DNA of 28,062 bases, taken from Lachnospiraceae bacterium UBA6987 (lineage in GTDB: Bacteria; Bacillota; Clostridia; Lachnospirales; Lachnospiraceae). Shown in pieces: positions 1-8,067 of the stretch; position 1 is the first letter of the stretch; each line of letters opens with the position of its first letter. Where the stretch lies: contig DJYD01000032.1 of NCBI GenBank assembly GCA_002449955.1, positions 1 to 28,062 of the forward strand, given 5' to 3'. The translations under genes were made by a program, and so were the position numbers. A model generated the notes under the pieces. It did not search any database. It was not told the origin of the DNA and saw only the letters and a list, made by a program, of their open reading frames with translations.

Positions 1-510
1 CTGATCCCGTTCTACAACGTCATGAGCAGCCTGGGCCTCGTCAATACCATCTGGGCTGTTATCCTGCCTTCGATCCTGTCCGTGTGGAACCTGTTCATGT
101 CGAGGACTTTCTTCGAATCGAGCATTCCGGACGGCCTTGTGGAAGCTGCGAAGATCGACGGCGCAGGCGAGTTCAGGATTTTTACTCTGCTTGTGATCCC
201 GCTTTCCAAAGCGATCCTCGCAGTCATGGCTCTTTATTATGCCATCGGCCAGTGGAACAGCTACTTCAACGCCATGATCTTCCTGCAGAACGAGAACCTT
301 TATCCTCTGCAGCTCGTGCTGAAAGAGATCCTGATCGCGTCGGAGAGCACAATGGGTGGCAGCGGCGAGACCATTCTGGAACAGTACCGTCTGGCCAACC
401 AGATCAAGTACGTATCCGTCATCGTGTCCAGCCTGCCTGTCATGCTGCTGTATCCCTTCGTTCAGAAGTACTTTGCCCAGGGCGTCATGATCGGCTCCCT
501 CAAGGGTTAA
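1..510 (+). CDS. Carbohydrate ABC transporter permease, LplC/YtcP type (5' end outside window)
   Basis: The reading frame is open from the first base and ends at TAA 508-510, so only the last 169 codons are present. It is a membrane-spanning permease of a type I sugar importer. The cytoplasmic coupling (EAA) loop is visible at about residues 45-71: EAAKIDGAG, then FTLLVIPLSKAILAV, which docks the ATPase. Hydrophobic segments flank it, and the end QKYFAQGVMIGSLKG is the usual C-terminus of LplC/YtcP permeases. The solute-binding lipoprotein starts 38 bases downstream, so the two are co-transcribed. No ATPase is visible here; importers of this type often share an MsmK-like ATPase encoded elsewhere. 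The context (GH32 enzymes and a fructokinase) suggests fructo-oligosaccharides or sucrose as cargo, which is inference. Confidence 0.93.
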   Translation: MIPFYNVMSSLGLVNTIWAVILPSILSVWNLFMSRTFFESSIPDGLVEAAKIDGAGEFRIFTLLVIPLSKAILAVMALYYAIGQWNSYFNAMIFLQNENLYPLQLVLKEILIASESTMGGSGETILEQYRLANQIKYVSVIVSSLPVMLLYPFVQKYFAQGVMIGSLKG

Positions 511-548
511 TGATCACTACAAACACTAATGAAGCAAAAGGAGAACAT

Positions 549-2240
549 ATGATGAAAAGGATAATATCCGTCTTAACAATTCTTGCGATGTTCCTCTCTC
601 TGACTGCCTGTGGTGGCGGCGGAAATACGAAGCCTGATGACCGCAAGAACTCGGAAGTGGACACCCTGGTTTCCGAATACGGCTACCAGTGGAAAGATAC
701 CAAGGCCCCAATCGTCAATGAGAAGGGGGCCAAGGAGATCTCGTTCAACGTCTATTCTTCCAAGAACGCGTCGGCTCTCGACTACAACGACATGAAGATC
801 ATGCAGGATCTGTACAACAGCACCAACGTATTCGTCAGCTGGGAGAACGTATCCGAATCCGTCTACAGCCAGCAGAAGAACCTGATCTTCGGCAATGCCA
901 ACGACCGTCCCGATGCCATCTACCATGCGGGCATGAGCGCCGGCGAGATCATCAAGTATGCGCAGCGCAAGGTGCTTCTTCCCATCAGCGACTATCTTGA
1001 GTACATGCCCAACTTCTCCAAGATCCTTGAAGAACGCCCTGACATCAAGAGCCAGCTCACCAGCGAAGACGGCAAGATCTATTCTCTGCCCCGTGTGGAA
1101 GAAATGGGTCTGCTGCAGAGCCCCAATATCCTTTTCCTGAACAAGAACTGGACGGCTGAAGCCATCAAGGCCGGCGCCGTCTCCGGCATTGCCGAAGCAG
1201 ACCTGAAAGACGGCCTGACGCTGAAAGCCGATCAGATGGAAGCCATCCTGGCCTATTTCCGCGACCACGACATGAACGGAAACGGCAAGCCCGACGACGA
1301 ACGTCCTCTCAGTTTTGTTTACAACAACTGGCAAGGCAACCAGTGCGACCTTTACGGCATGTTCGGTCTGAACGACAACCTTGAGCACCGCGTGGTCGTG
1401 AACGACAAGATCACCTATACCGTGCTTGACGAGCGCTTCAAAGAAGCGACCAATTTCATTGCCGACTGGGTCAGCAAGGGTATTATCGACAAGGTCTCCT
1501 TCGAACTGAGCCAGGATAACTTCCTTGCCAACGGCAAGGGCTTGGAGACTTACGGCGCCTTCTATTGGTGGGAGAGCGAGACCGTCGTTTCCAATCCCGA
1601 GAACTACATCGTCTGCACTCCGCTTGTCGGTCCCAAGGGCGATCAGACTGCCTGCGTCTCCAACAGCCCCGAGATCAGCACCGGCGAACTGATCTTCTTC
1701 AACGGGGTTCCGAACGTTGAGATCCTCCTGACCTACTTTGACCGTTACTATGATCCGATGATCTCCGCGCAGATCAACTACGGCCCCATCGGCATTGTTT
1801 ACGAAGAACAGCTGGACAGCAAGGGAATGCTGGTGCAGAAGGAACTGCCTGCCGGCGTGACCACCGACGAACTGCGTCTGCAGAACGCCCCTCTCGGCAT
1901 CATCTACCTTAACGACTATGCCTGGAACAACGTCGTCAACATGGAACCGCGCGCGAAGCTGCGTCTGGAACGCCTGGAAGCCTATGTAACGCCTTACATC
2001 CCTTCCGGCGTGAAGCCTACGCCCAACCTGCAGTTCACGCTTCAGGAGCTCAACGTTCTCAGTAACTATGAAAACAACCTGAATGACTACATCCGCACCA
2101 ACCTCATCAAGTGGCTGATGGGCGGCGGCGTGTCTGACGCAGACTGGACCACTTTCACCAATGACCTGAACGGCCGTACGCATCTGAACGAACTTGAGAA
2201 AGTTTACCAGGATGCCTATAACCGCTATATCGGCAAATAA
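549..2240 (+). CDS. Extracellular sugar-binding lipoprotein of ABC importer (LplA-like)
   Basis: A 563-residue protein. Residues 1-20 form a lipoprotein signal peptide ending in LSLTAC, with Cys21 as the lipidation site, followed by a Gly-rich tether. The length and the C-terminal half fit the large (about 550 residue) LplA-type solute-binding proteins that pair with LplB/LplC permeases. Residues 239-250 (DHDMNGNGKPDD) form an EF-hand-like calcium loop that is common in this subfamily. The start is ATG 549 or the adjacent ATG 552; AGGAG at 539-543 serves either. A longer open frame upstream overlaps the permease and lacks a signal peptide there, so it was not used. It follows the permease and precedes the carbohydrate-binding lipoprotein, so it is presumably the ligand receptor for the imported fructan oligosaccharide. 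The exact sugar is not shown by the sequence. Confidence 0.92.
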   Translation: MMKRIISVLTILAMFLSLTACGGGGNTKPDDRKNSEVDTLVSEYGYQWKDTKAPIVNEKGAKEISFNVYSSKNASALDYNDMKIMQDLYNSTNVFVSWENVSESVYSQQKNLIFGNANDRPDAIYHAGMSAGEIIKYAQRKVLLPISDYLEYMPNFSKILEERPDIKSQLTSEDGKIYSLPRVEEMGLLQSPNILFLNKNWTAEAIKAGAVSGIAEADLKDGLTLKADQMEAILAYFRDHDMNGNGKPDDERPLSFVYNNWQGNQCDLYGMFGLNDNLEHRVVVNDKITYTVLDERFKEATNFIADWVSKGIIDKVSFELSQDNFLANGKGLETYGAFYWWESETVVSNPENYIVCTPLVGPKGDQTACVSNSPEISTGELIFFNGVPNVEILLTYFDRYYDPMISAQINYGPIGIVYEEQLDSKGMLVQKELPAGVTTDELRLQNAPLGIIYLNDYAWNNVVNMEPRAKLRLERLEAYVTPYIPSGVKPTPNLQFTLQELNVLSNYENNLNDYIRTNLIKWLMGGGVSDADWTTFTNDLNGRTHLNELEKVYQDAYNRYIGK

Positions 2241-2264
2241 TCTATAAAGAAAGAGAGAATCACC

Positions 2265-4067
2265 ATGAAGAATCTTCGGAAAATTTTGGCGGGCATCGTC
2301 TGCTTTGCCATGATCCTCTCCTTGTCCGCCTGCGGTGGCGGCGGCAGCACCACGACTGTCGGCGAGAACACGGCGCCGGTGATCAACGGCGCAGCGGACA
2401 AGTCCGTGGAAGCCGGACAGGAGTTTGACGCTCTGGCCGGCGTTACCGCGACTGACAAGGAAGACGGCGACGTCAGCGGAAAGATCACGATCACTTCCGT
2501 GCCGGCACTCACCTTCTCCAACGGCAAAGTCACGGTCAACGACCCGGGCAACTACGAACTCACTTACAGCGTGACCGACAAGGGCGGCCTGGAAGCGAAT
2601 GCCTACGCGACCCTGACGGTTACCAGAAAAACTGCCGAAGCGGTGCTTTACAAGGAATTTGATTTCACCAAAGCCCCGGCTGCCGAAGCAAACGGCTGGG
2701 AAGCCCGCATCGGTGAGAACGCCAAGGCTACCGGCGAACTGAAGCAGGGCGCTTTCGTGTTTGACATCACCAATCCCGGCGGCGGCGACGGTGACGTCCA
2801 GCTGGCCAAGCCCGGCTTCGCCCTGGAAAAAGGAGACTACCGCATCAAGATCTGGGCCAAGTCCACTGCTCCTACCTATGCTCACCTGCTTGCCCGCAAC
2901 GAGAACGCGGAAGGCTGGGAAACTTTCGGCGGCGTCTTTAACGCCCGCATCGAAGAAGCCATTGCCCCCATCGAGCTGAACTTCCCCTCTGAAGGCGAAG
3001 GCAGTGCGGAACTTCTGCTGAACCTCGGCAAGATCACGCCCAATCCGGACAACCCTGCGGATACTACGCCGGAGAACTTCACGGTCACGATCGATAAGAT
3101 CGAACTGTACAAGATCACCGGTGAAGAGCACGAGAACGAAGTCCTGAAGTCCGATGTGACGGCTGCCGATGCCGTGACGGTCGAAGCCGGCGACGGCGCG
3201 GCTGCGTCCTTCGCGGGCGGCGTCGTGACCGTTGAGAATTATCCCACCGAAGGCGGCGTATGGAGCATCAAGGCGAACATCGGCCTCGGCGGAGAAACCA
3301 TCACGAACGGCACCAAGTATTTCTACCGCTTCACGGTCAACGCCGAGAACGGCGTGAGCGGCGAAGCTCTGGTGGAAAGCCTGGCGCAGTACCATGAGGC
3401 CCGCGTGAACTTCAACGGCCTGAACGCTGCTGCCGGTGAAGATGTCGTCATCTCCTCCGTGTTCACCGCGGATCGCGACATCAGCGATCCGGTCATCCGC
3501 CTGCAGATCGGCAATGCCCCTGAAGGCGCTGCCTCCAACAAGATCACCATCAAGGATCTGGTGTTCGGTACCGTCGAAGGCGACAAAGAAACCGTTAAGA
3601 CGACTGACAGCTTCAGCGTTCCTTTTAAGAGTGACGACTACAGCTGGGGTACCTTCAACGCGACCGATGAAGACAACGAACGCGGTGTCGGCGCTATCTG
3701 GACCGAGAACGGCCACCTGTTCTACCGTATCGACCAGGGCGGCGTGACCGACTGGCACAACAAGCTCTACTTCAACCTGAACCTGCCTGCTGACAGTTAC
3801 TTCACCGTCGAGATCACGGCCAAGGCCACCAAGCCCGTTTCCTGCGGATTCTTCCTGAACCCTGCCGGAAGCTGGGATCCGAGAGTGTCCGAAGGCATCG
3901 ATTTCACCACAGAAGAGAAGACCTTCAGCTTCGATACCAACGATACGCTGATCATGGAAATGCCTTTCGAAATGCTGTTCCAGTTCGGCTCGGCGGAGCT
4001 TGCCGACATGGGTGAGGTGACGATCGAGTTCACCGGCATCAGAATCCTGCAGAAGAGTATCTCCTGA
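2265..4067 (+). CDS. Cell-surface lipoprotein with Ig-like domain and repeated carbohydrate-binding-type beta-sandwich domains
   Basis: A 600-residue lipoprotein: signal peptide 1-22, lipobox LSLSAC with Cys23, then a Gly/Ser/Thr linker. Residues about 36-121 are a bacterial Ig-like domain of DUF5011/HYR type (APVING start, ATDKEDGDVS, PGNYELTYSVTDKGG). Three beta-rich modules follow at about 125-283, 290-445 and 460-598. Each has features of CBM4/9-type jelly rolls, for example DFTKAPAAEANGWEA near the start of the first and F-x-x-I-x-I-K-x-L-V-F-G near the end of the second. No catalytic motif is visible. It begins 24 bases after the solute-binding protein behind a weak AAAGAGAG site. Its position between the receptor and the surface GH32 enzyme suggests that it holds fructan at the cell surface. 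Module boundaries and the CBM family are my estimate. Confidence 0.78.
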   Translation: MKNLRKILAGIVCFAMILSLSACGGGGSTTTVGENTAPVINGAADKSVEAGQEFDALAGVTATDKEDGDVSGKITITSVPALTFSNGKVTVNDPGNYELTYSVTDKGGLEANAYATLTVTRKTAEAVLYKEFDFTKAPAAEANGWEARIGENAKATGELKQGAFVFDITNPGGGDGDVQLAKPGFALEKGDYRIKIWAKSTAPTYAHLLARNENAEGWETFGGVFNARIEEAIAPIELNFPSEGEGSAELLLNLGKITPNPDNPADTTPENFTVTIDKIELYKITGEEHENEVLKSDVTAADAVTVEAGDGAAASFAGGVVTVENYPTEGGVWSIKANIGLGGETITNGTKYFYRFTVNAENGVSGEALVESLAQYHEARVNFNGLNAAAGEDVVISSVFTADRDISDPVIRLQIGNAPEGAASNKITIKDLVFGTVEGDKETVKTTDSFSVPFKSDDYSWGTFNATDEDNERGVGAIWTENGHLFYRIDQGGVTDWHNKLYFNLNLPADSYFTVEITAKATKPVSCGFFLNPAGSWDPRVSEGIDFTTEEKTFSFDTNDTLIMEMPFEMLFQFGSAELADMGEVTIEFTGIRILQKSIS

Positions 4068-4083
4068 GTTTACGGACATGGGG

Positions 4084-4113
4084 CAGAGGGGATGAGGAAA
4101 CCCATCCCCTCTG
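4084..4113 (+). other. Perfect 11-bp intercistronic hairpin
   Basis: CAGAGGGGATG (4084-4094) pairs perfectly with CATCCCCTCTG (4103-4113) around an 8-base loop. No T-run follows (TCTTCAA), so it is not a standard intrinsic terminator. It lies between the carbohydrate-binding lipoprotein and the GH32 lipoprotein, where it could protect the 3' end of the upstream message or lower downstream expression. Confidence 0.7.
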
Positions 4114-4143
4114 TCTTCAACCTTAAGGAAAGGAACGAAACCT

Positions 4144-5874
4144 ATGAAAAACAAGCTCCTTTCGGCTGCGGCAGCGTTTTGTCTGGTCTGCTGTCTGCTG
4201 ACAGGCTGCGGACAGAGCTATACCGTAAGTCTGAATGCCAATTATCCCGGCGCCGCGGCGCTGGAAGACCTGAGCGTCAAATCCGGAAAAACGGTCACGG
4301 CGGAGGCACCTGCCCGTGAGGGTTACGTCTTTGAAAACTGGTATACGGATAAGAACCTGACGGAGAAATGGAACCTGGAGACCGACAAGGTCAAATCCGA
4401 TCTGACCCTCTATGCTGCCTGGGATAAGGATACCGGCGACAAGATCAGCGAAGGCGGAAACGATAAGGATTTCTCCCGTCTGCGTACTCCCGGCAGCCAG
4501 GAGGAAGCTTATGCGTACGATCTTTTCTTCCTTCCGGAAGTTGACGGGACGAGCCAGCCCTACGTCGGTGACACCATGCCGTTCTATGAGGACGGCGTCT
4601 GCTACATTTACTATCTCAAGGAAGCCGGCGATTCCTACAATCACTCGGTCTACCTTGTTACCACCACGGACTTCCTGACGTACAAGGAATATGACGATCC
4701 GGTGCTGGAGGCCTCCCGCAGCGGCGGGCAGGACGGCTGGATCGGTACCGGTTCGGTCGTCAATGTTGACGGGAAATACTATTTCTTCTATACTGGGCAC
4801 GGTAATGCCAGCACACTGGAATACGCGGAGAAGATCATGGTTGCCGTGGGCGACAGCCCGACGTCATTCGAGAAGCTGGAAGGCTGGGACATCACTCCGC
4901 CGGCTTCGCTCGGTCAGAAGAACGATTTTCGCGATCCGCAGGCGTATATTGATCCGGAAACCGGCAATATCATCCTGACGGTCACGGCAGCCCAGAGCGG
5001 CACCGCGCGCCTTCTGAAGTACACGCTGACTCCCGATCTCAAGACGGCCACCTACGACGGGATCATCTTTACCGATCCCACCGGCGACTTCTGGAACCTG
5101 GAATGCAGCGATACCTTCAAGATCGGCGATACCTGGTATATCACGTATTCCGGTCAGGACGATACCCTCTGGTATGCAAGCTCGGACACGGCTTACGGCC
5201 CTTACGGCGAACCCGCCCGTCTTGACGATAAGCTGTTCTATGCTGCTAAGCACGTAGAAGACGAAAACGGCGTCTACATGGTCGGCTGGGCAAGACGCTC
5301 CGAATCGGTTTCTTCGACGCAGGACGTTGCTGCCTGGGCAGGAAATCTCGTGGTTCAGGAAGTCATCCGCCAGAATGACGGCACCCTCATCCTCGACCCT
5401 GTCGACAGCATTCAGGACAGTTTCTCCGTGCGCCGCGCGCTGGCAGTCGACAGCAGCCACATCTATCTGGAATCCGGCTCACGCTACAGCTACACCGACG
5501 CGTTTACCTGCTATGAAAGCTTCATGATCACCGGCGATTTCATCTTTACCGGTGAAGGCGGCTTCGGCCTGAGCTTTGATTACAACGGCAGAACGGAGAA
5601 AAATAAACAGATCGTGCTGGATCCTACAGCGGACACGATCAGCCTGAAGTTCAACGAAGGCAGCACGTTCATCACCGAAACGGCCGCTGTGCTCGATCCG
5701 GGACAGGAATACTCCTTCACTTACATTCAGGACGGTTCGGTAGGTATTTTCTATCTTGACGGAGCAGCTTCGCTTACCGTCAGACTTTACGGCGTCAGCG
5801 GCAAGACCATTCAATTCTTTGCGGAGAACAATGCGATCCAGTTCAGTTCACTGCGCCAGTACACGAGACCTTGA
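4144..5874 (+). CDS. Surface-anchored GH32-like beta-fructosidase lipoprotein with an InlB-type repeat
   Basis: A 576-residue protein. The signal peptide ends at LLTGC (Cys22). Residues about 25-93 match a single Listeria-Bacteroides (InlB B-type, Flg_new) repeat: VSLNAN, GYVFENWYTDKNLTEKWN, LTLYAAW. From about residue 125 a five-bladed propeller of GH32 type follows, then a beta-sandwich from about 440. The GH32 triad can be assigned: Asp143 in VGDTMPFYEDG (nucleophile position, replacing the classic WMNDPNG), Asp264 in DFRDP, and Glu320 in NLECSD (acid/base). The RDP and EC motifs are standard; the first motif is the divergent form seen in some extracellular GH32 proteins. It probably acts on levan- or inulin-type fructan outside the cell. 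A fructosyltransferase or GH43-like specificity cannot be excluded. The ribosome binding site AAGGAAAGG lies upstream of ATG 4144. Confidence 0.82.
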   Translation: MKNKLLSAAAAFCLVCCLLTGCGQSYTVSLNANYPGAAALEDLSVKSGKTVTAEAPAREGYVFENWYTDKNLTEKWNLETDKVKSDLTLYAAWDKDTGDKISEGGNDKDFSRLRTPGSQEEAYAYDLFFLPEVDGTSQPYVGDTMPFYEDGVCYIYYLKEAGDSYNHSVYLVTTTDFLTYKEYDDPVLEASRSGGQDGWIGTGSVVNVDGKYYFFYTGHGNASTLEYAEKIMVAVGDSPTSFEKLEGWDITPPASLGQKNDFRDPQAYIDPETGNIILTVTAAQSGTARLLKYTLTPDLKTATYDGIIFTDPTGDFWNLECSDTFKIGDTWYITYSGQDDTLWYASSDTAYGPYGEPARLDDKLFYAAKHVEDENGVYMVGWARRSESVSSTQDVAAWAGNLVVQEVIRQNDGTLILDPVDSIQDSFSVRRALAVDSSHIYLESGSRYSYTDAFTCYESFMITGDFIFTGEGGFGLSFDYNGRTEKNKQIVLDPTADTISLKFNEGSTFITETAAVLDPGQEYSFTYIQDGSVGIFYLDGAASLTVRLYGVSGKTIQFFAENNAIQFSSLRQYTRP

Positions 5875-5895
5875 CCGGTTCCGGGGAGGAAGAAC

Positions 5896-6555
5896 ATGAA
5901 AAGCATCTTTGATCTGGAAAGCCCTTTGATCGGAGCGCTCACGAAAATCGGAGACTGCATCTGCCTGAGCGTGTTATGGCTGGTGTTCTCCCTCCCCATC
6001 ATTACTCTGGGGGCTTCTTCGACGGCGCTGTATTCGGCGGTGCATCACTGCCTGGGCCGCGGTGAGGCGGGTATCTGGAAGAAATTTCGGAGTGCTTTTC
6101 AGGAAAACTTTAAGCGCTCCACACTCGCATGGCTGATCGAACTGCTGGTACTTGCGCTGCTCTTCGCGGACGCAGGCGTTTTCCGGAGTATCCGGATCTC
6201 AGGCGGTCCCATGGGTAAACTGTATTGGCTGGCTCTGTTTTTAATAGCGGTCGGTCTCACCTGGACGGCATTTGTCGCCGCCTATTCGGCCCGCTTTAAC
6301 GGGAGCGTCAGAGAGATCCTGCGTTTCGGCCGGATCCTCATGGGCCTGCACCCGATCCGTGCTCTGGGCGTCATGCTGCCCATTGTGGCAGGCGTGATCC
6401 TCGTGCTCGCGGCGCCGGTCATGCTGATCTTCGTTCCCGCAGGCGTCTGTTGGGTCAACAGCCTGATTCTGGAGAAGGTGTTCCGCCTTCACATGCGGCC
6501 GGAGGATCTGGCAAAAGAAGAGGCTCTTGATGAGCTCGATCAATCTAAAGAATAG
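5896..6555 (+). CDS. YesL/DUF624 family membrane protein
   Basis: A 219-residue, very hydrophobic protein starting MKSIFDLESPLIGALTKIGD. The opening short helix, then LSVLWLVFSLPIITLGASSTALY, is the signature of the DUF624/YesL family. Four to five transmembrane helices are apparent (about 22-44, 78-98, 110-132, 155-185), with an acidic cytoplasmic tail. Family members are typically encoded inside LplABC-type sugar ABC transporter and glycoside hydrolase clusters of Bacillota, but their molecular role is not established; an accessory role in uptake is often assumed. GGGGAGG precedes ATG 5896 with normal spacing. The gene is 21 bases from the GH32 lipoprotein and 14 bases from the next GH32 gene, so it is in the same transcript. 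Confidence 0.88.
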   Translation: MKSIFDLESPLIGALTKIGDCICLSVLWLVFSLPIITLGASSTALYSAVHHCLGRGEAGIWKKFRSAFQENFKRSTLAWLIELLVLALLFADAGVFRSIRISGGPMGKLYWLALFLIAVGLTWTAFVAAYSARFNGSVREILRFGRILMGLHPIRALGVMLPIVAGVILVLAAPVMLIFVPAGVCWVNSLILEKVFRLHMRPEDLAKEEALDELDQSKE

Positions 6556-6569
6556 CGGAGGAAAAGTGG

Positions 6570-8066
6570 ATGACCAGTGAACTGCTGCAGAAAGCACGGG
6601 ATTTCGAGGCCCGTTACGGCCCCTTCATTCCGGATGACCAGCGACCGGTTTTTCACATGACGCCGACCATCGGCTGGATGAACGACCCGAACGCCTTCTC
6701 GGTGTATAAGGGAGAATATCATCTGTTTTATCAATATCATCCTTATGCGAATAAATGGGGAGACATGCACTGGGGACACGTGAAGACCAGAGATTTCATC
6801 CGCTGGGAACGGCTCCCGGCCGCACTGGCTCCCGACATGCCGTATGACAAGGACGGCTGCTTTTCCGGCAGCGCAGTCGAACTGCCGGATGGACGGCAGC
6901 TTTTGATGTACACCGGAGTCCGCCAGGTCCGTGAGGAGAACGGCGAAGTTCACGATTTTCAGACGCAGTGTATGGCGATCGGCGACGGGCGGGATTATGA
7001 AAAATACGAAGGCAACCCCGTGATCACGGTAAAGGACCTTCCGAAAGGCGGCAGCCCTCACGATTTCCGTGATCCGAAGATCTGGCGGGAAGGTGAGACC
7101 TATTACGCCGTCGTGGGAAACCGACCCGCCGACGGCAGCGGCTCCGTTCTGCTGTACGAAAGCATGGACGGTCTGCACTGGAAGTTTGACGGCGTTCTGG
7201 CTGCCTGCCATAACCAGTATGGTCTGATGTGGGAATGCCCGGATTTCTTCCCGCTCGACGGGAAACACGTGCTGTTAGTCAGCCCACAGGAGATGATTCC
7301 TATCGGGCTGGAATTCCATGCAGGAAACGGAACACTCTGCAGCATCGGAGAATATGACCGGAAACGGCACCATCAGATCAGGGAAAACGTGCAGGCTGTC
7401 GATTACGGTCTGGATTTTTACGCGCCGCAAACCCTGATGACAGAAGACGGCCGCCGTGTCATGATCGCCTGGATGCAAAACTGGGAGACGGCGAACTGCC
7501 AGCCGAGCAACATCCGTTACTTCGGCGAAATGACCGTTCCGAGAGAACTGAAGATCCGTAACGGAAGACTGATCCAGAATCCGGTCCGCGAATTGGAACG
7601 CTACCGCGGTTATCAGGTCGTTTACAAAAATGTGATGCTGAGCGGCATGACTACGCTGCAGAACGTTAAGGGCCGCGTACTGGACATGACGGTAAACGTC
7701 CGTCCCGCGGCGGAGAAAGGAAGCTACACCTGCTTTAAGATCAACGTCGCGCGGGATGGCGAGCACTATGTGACGGTGCGTTACAAGCCGGAGATCAATA
7801 CGGTCCGCATCGACCGCAGCCACAGCGGTTTCCCGCACGACATCATCAGCGTGCGCGATTTTCTGGTACGGCCGCGCCAGGGAGAGATCAAACTGCGGCT
7901 GATCCTTGACAGACACTCTCTGGAACTGTTTGTCAACGACGGAGAGCAGGCGGCGACATCCATGATCTATACCGATGTGAGCGCCGACGCAATCAGTTTT
8001 GAAGCGGAAGGCCGCGTCATCATGGATGTGGAGAAATATGATCTGATTGTAGATAAGGGAGAATGA
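6570..8066 (+). CDS. scrB: Cytoplasmic GH32 beta-fructofuranosidase (sucrose / sucrose-6-phosphate hydrolase type)
   Basis: A 498-residue enzyme with no signal peptide, the usual length for SacA/ScrB. It cleaves terminal beta-D-fructofuranosyl bonds of sucrose, sucrose-6-phosphate or short fructans. The retaining GH32 triad is intact: Asp39 in GWMNDPNA (nucleophile), Asp168 in HDFRDPK (transition-state stabiliser) and Glu222 in LMWECPDFF (acid/base). The usual NDPNG has Ala instead of Gly at position 42. CFSGSA at 97-102 is also conserved, and a C-terminal beta-sandwich begins at about residue 350. GGAGG at 6557-6561 precedes ATG 6570. The stop codon is one base from the fructokinase start. 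Because the linked importer is an ABC system, not a PTS, the natural substrate is probably an unphosphorylated sucrose or oligofructose; the gene symbol reflects family only. Confidence 0.92.
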   Translation: MTSELLQKARDFEARYGPFIPDDQRPVFHMTPTIGWMNDPNAFSVYKGEYHLFYQYHPYANKWGDMHWGHVKTRDFIRWERLPAALAPDMPYDKDGCFSGSAVELPDGRQLLMYTGVRQVREENGEVHDFQTQCMAIGDGRDYEKYEGNPVITVKDLPKGGSPHDFRDPKIWREGETYYAVVGNRPADGSGSVLLYESMDGLHWKFDGVLAACHNQYGLMWECPDFFPLDGKHVLLVSPQEMIPIGLEFHAGNGTLCSIGEYDRKRHHQIRENVQAVDYGLDFYAPQTLMTEDGRRVMIAWMQNWETANCQPSNIRYFGEMTVPRELKIRNGRLIQNPVRELERYRGYQVVYKNVMLSGMTTLQNVKGRVLDMTVNVRPAAEKGSYTCFKINVARDGEHYVTVRYKPEINTVRIDRSHSGFPHDIISVRDFLVRPRQGEIKLRLILDRHSLELFVNDGEQAATSMIYTDVSADAISFEAEGRVIMDVEKYDLIVDKGE

Positions 8067-8067
8067 G

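Noticed and set aside
573..4154. Very long (1193-codon) open frame on the - strand opposite the lipoprotein genes
   Set aside because: It lies fully antisense to two clear lipoprotein genes with lipoboxes and ribosome binding sites. The translation is rich in Val/Gly/Asp/His, as expected for a shadow frame of GC-biased codons, and shows no family motif.
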